From Ancylobacter lacus (GTDB taxonomy: Bacteria; Pseudomonadota; Alphaproteobacteria; Rhizobiales; Xanthobacteraceae): a DNA stretch of 64,000 nucleotides. Position numbers and translations under genes: made by a program. Positions 63,594-64,000 of the stretch are shown here, in pieces (positions within the stretch are counted from its first letter, which is position 1; each line of letters opens with the position of its first letter). The notes beneath the pieces are model-generated. The model ran no database searches and was not told the DNA's origin. It was given only the letters and a program-made list of their open reading frames with translations. Where the stretch lies: contig NZ_JAHBGE010000051.1 in the NCBI RefSeq assembly GCF_018390635.1, positions 161,319 through 225,318 of the forward strand. Direction: 5' to 3'.

Positions 63594-63996
63594 TGAGAGC
63601 GATTTCGAGGGGTTTCTTGAGGACGCACGTCGCCATCCTCCTCGCTGTCGCCCTTCCTGGCTCGATCCTTCTCTCCGGCCCGTCTGCCGCGCAACCCGCC
63701 CAGACCGCTTTTCCCCCGATGGTCGAAATAGGCCGCATCGCCCCCCCGACGGCTGGGTGGATTTCTGCCGCCGTTATCCCGCCGACTGCGATACCCGCCC
63801 GTTCCCGCCGGTGCAGCTCACGCCGGAGAGCTGGGCGGAACTGAACCAGGTGAACCGGGAGGTCAATGCCGCCATCCGCGAGGTACCGGATGGCGACGTC
63901 GATGTCTGGAGCTACCCGGTCGATGCAGGCGACTGCGAAGATTTCGGTAAGCGTCGTCCTCAGGCCACGTTACTGAGGGTGGGCTTGGTGGGATAG
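63590..63996 (+). pseudogene. Frameshifted transglutaminase-like cysteine peptidase (BTLCP family)
   Basis: The start ATGATG at 63590 overlaps the phosphatase stop. The first 50 codons read as a signal peptide (VAILLAVALPGSILLSGPSA) and leader, then the frame is lost in a run of seven C at 63741-63747. In the next frame the BTLCP family sequence continues: DGWVDFCRRYPADCDTR, LTPESWAELNQVNREVNAAI and the active-site YPVDAGDCEDF. One added C would join the two. Shortly after GDCEDF the similarity ends and a stop follows at 63994-63996, so the histidine and aspartate of the catalytic triad are missing. It is either a real pseudogene or a sequencing error plus a second lesion. Confidence 0.7.
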
Positions 63997-64000
63997 GCCC

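Overview
The window is GC-rich and looks like a chromosomal segment of an alphaproteobacterium of the order Hyphomicrobiales (Rhizobiales), plausibly Xanthobacteraceae-like. The reasons are the gene order gltX-gltA | lpxB-lpxI-lpxA-fabZ-lpxD-bamA-rseP-cdsA-uppS-frr-pyrH-tsf-rpsB-dnaE-lolD-lolC-proS, the order DUF1467-mce-rnj-birA-nuoN to nuoA, the use of LpxI instead of LpxH, the short ProS, the C-terminally extended ribosomal protein S2, RNase J, and LexA boxes of the direct-repeat GTTC-N7-GTTC kind. The genus is inference; no rRNA gene is present.

Region 1 (1-2280, + strand) holds the 3' end of gltX and the complete citrate synthase gene gltA, closed by a strong terminator. Region 2 (2337-23338, - strand) is a long house-keeping cluster. 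In transcription order it holds proS, lolC and lolD (lipoprotein release), a 32-residue membrane peptide under two LexA boxes, dnaE, rpsB, tsf, pyrH, frr, uppS and cdsA (undecaprenyl and phospholipid precursors), rseP, bamA (outer-membrane assembly) and lpxD-fabZ-lpxA-lpxI-lpxB (lipid A). dxr is not in its frequent place between cdsA and rseP.

Region 3 (23523-25867) is a gmd-fcl pair for GDP-L-fucose. It sits between two blocks that I expect to be adjacent in relatives, and a candidate small RNA gene with a UUCG-loop terminator lies divergently upstream. Region 4 (25936-44004, - strand) is DUF1467, mce, rnj, birA and the complete 14-gene nuo operon for respiratory complex I, with an extra 85-codon membrane-protein gene between nuoH and nuoI.

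Region 5 (44584-end) is an accessory surface-polysaccharide region. It holds a family-2 glycosyltransferase, galE, an SGNH-type esterase-like protein, a VanZ-like protein, tRNA-Asp, an AI-2E family permease, manC, ugd, kdsD, kdsA, a phosphomannomutase, a UDP-glucuronate epimerase, a Wzc-type tyrosine kinase/co-polymerase, a Wza-type export lipoprotein, a FecR-like secreted protein, a PPP-family phosphatase and a frameshifted transglutaminase-like (BTLCP) gene at the edge. With gmd-fcl these genes can make GDP-mannose, GDP-fucose, UDP-galactose, UDP-glucuronate, UDP-galacturonate and Kdo precursors. Flippase, polymerase and initiating transferase genes are not in the window.

The observation most worth following is the LexA-boxed mini-gene at 19708-19806. 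It has the size, topology and regulation expected of a SidA-like SOS division inhibitor and is too short for ordinary gene calling.
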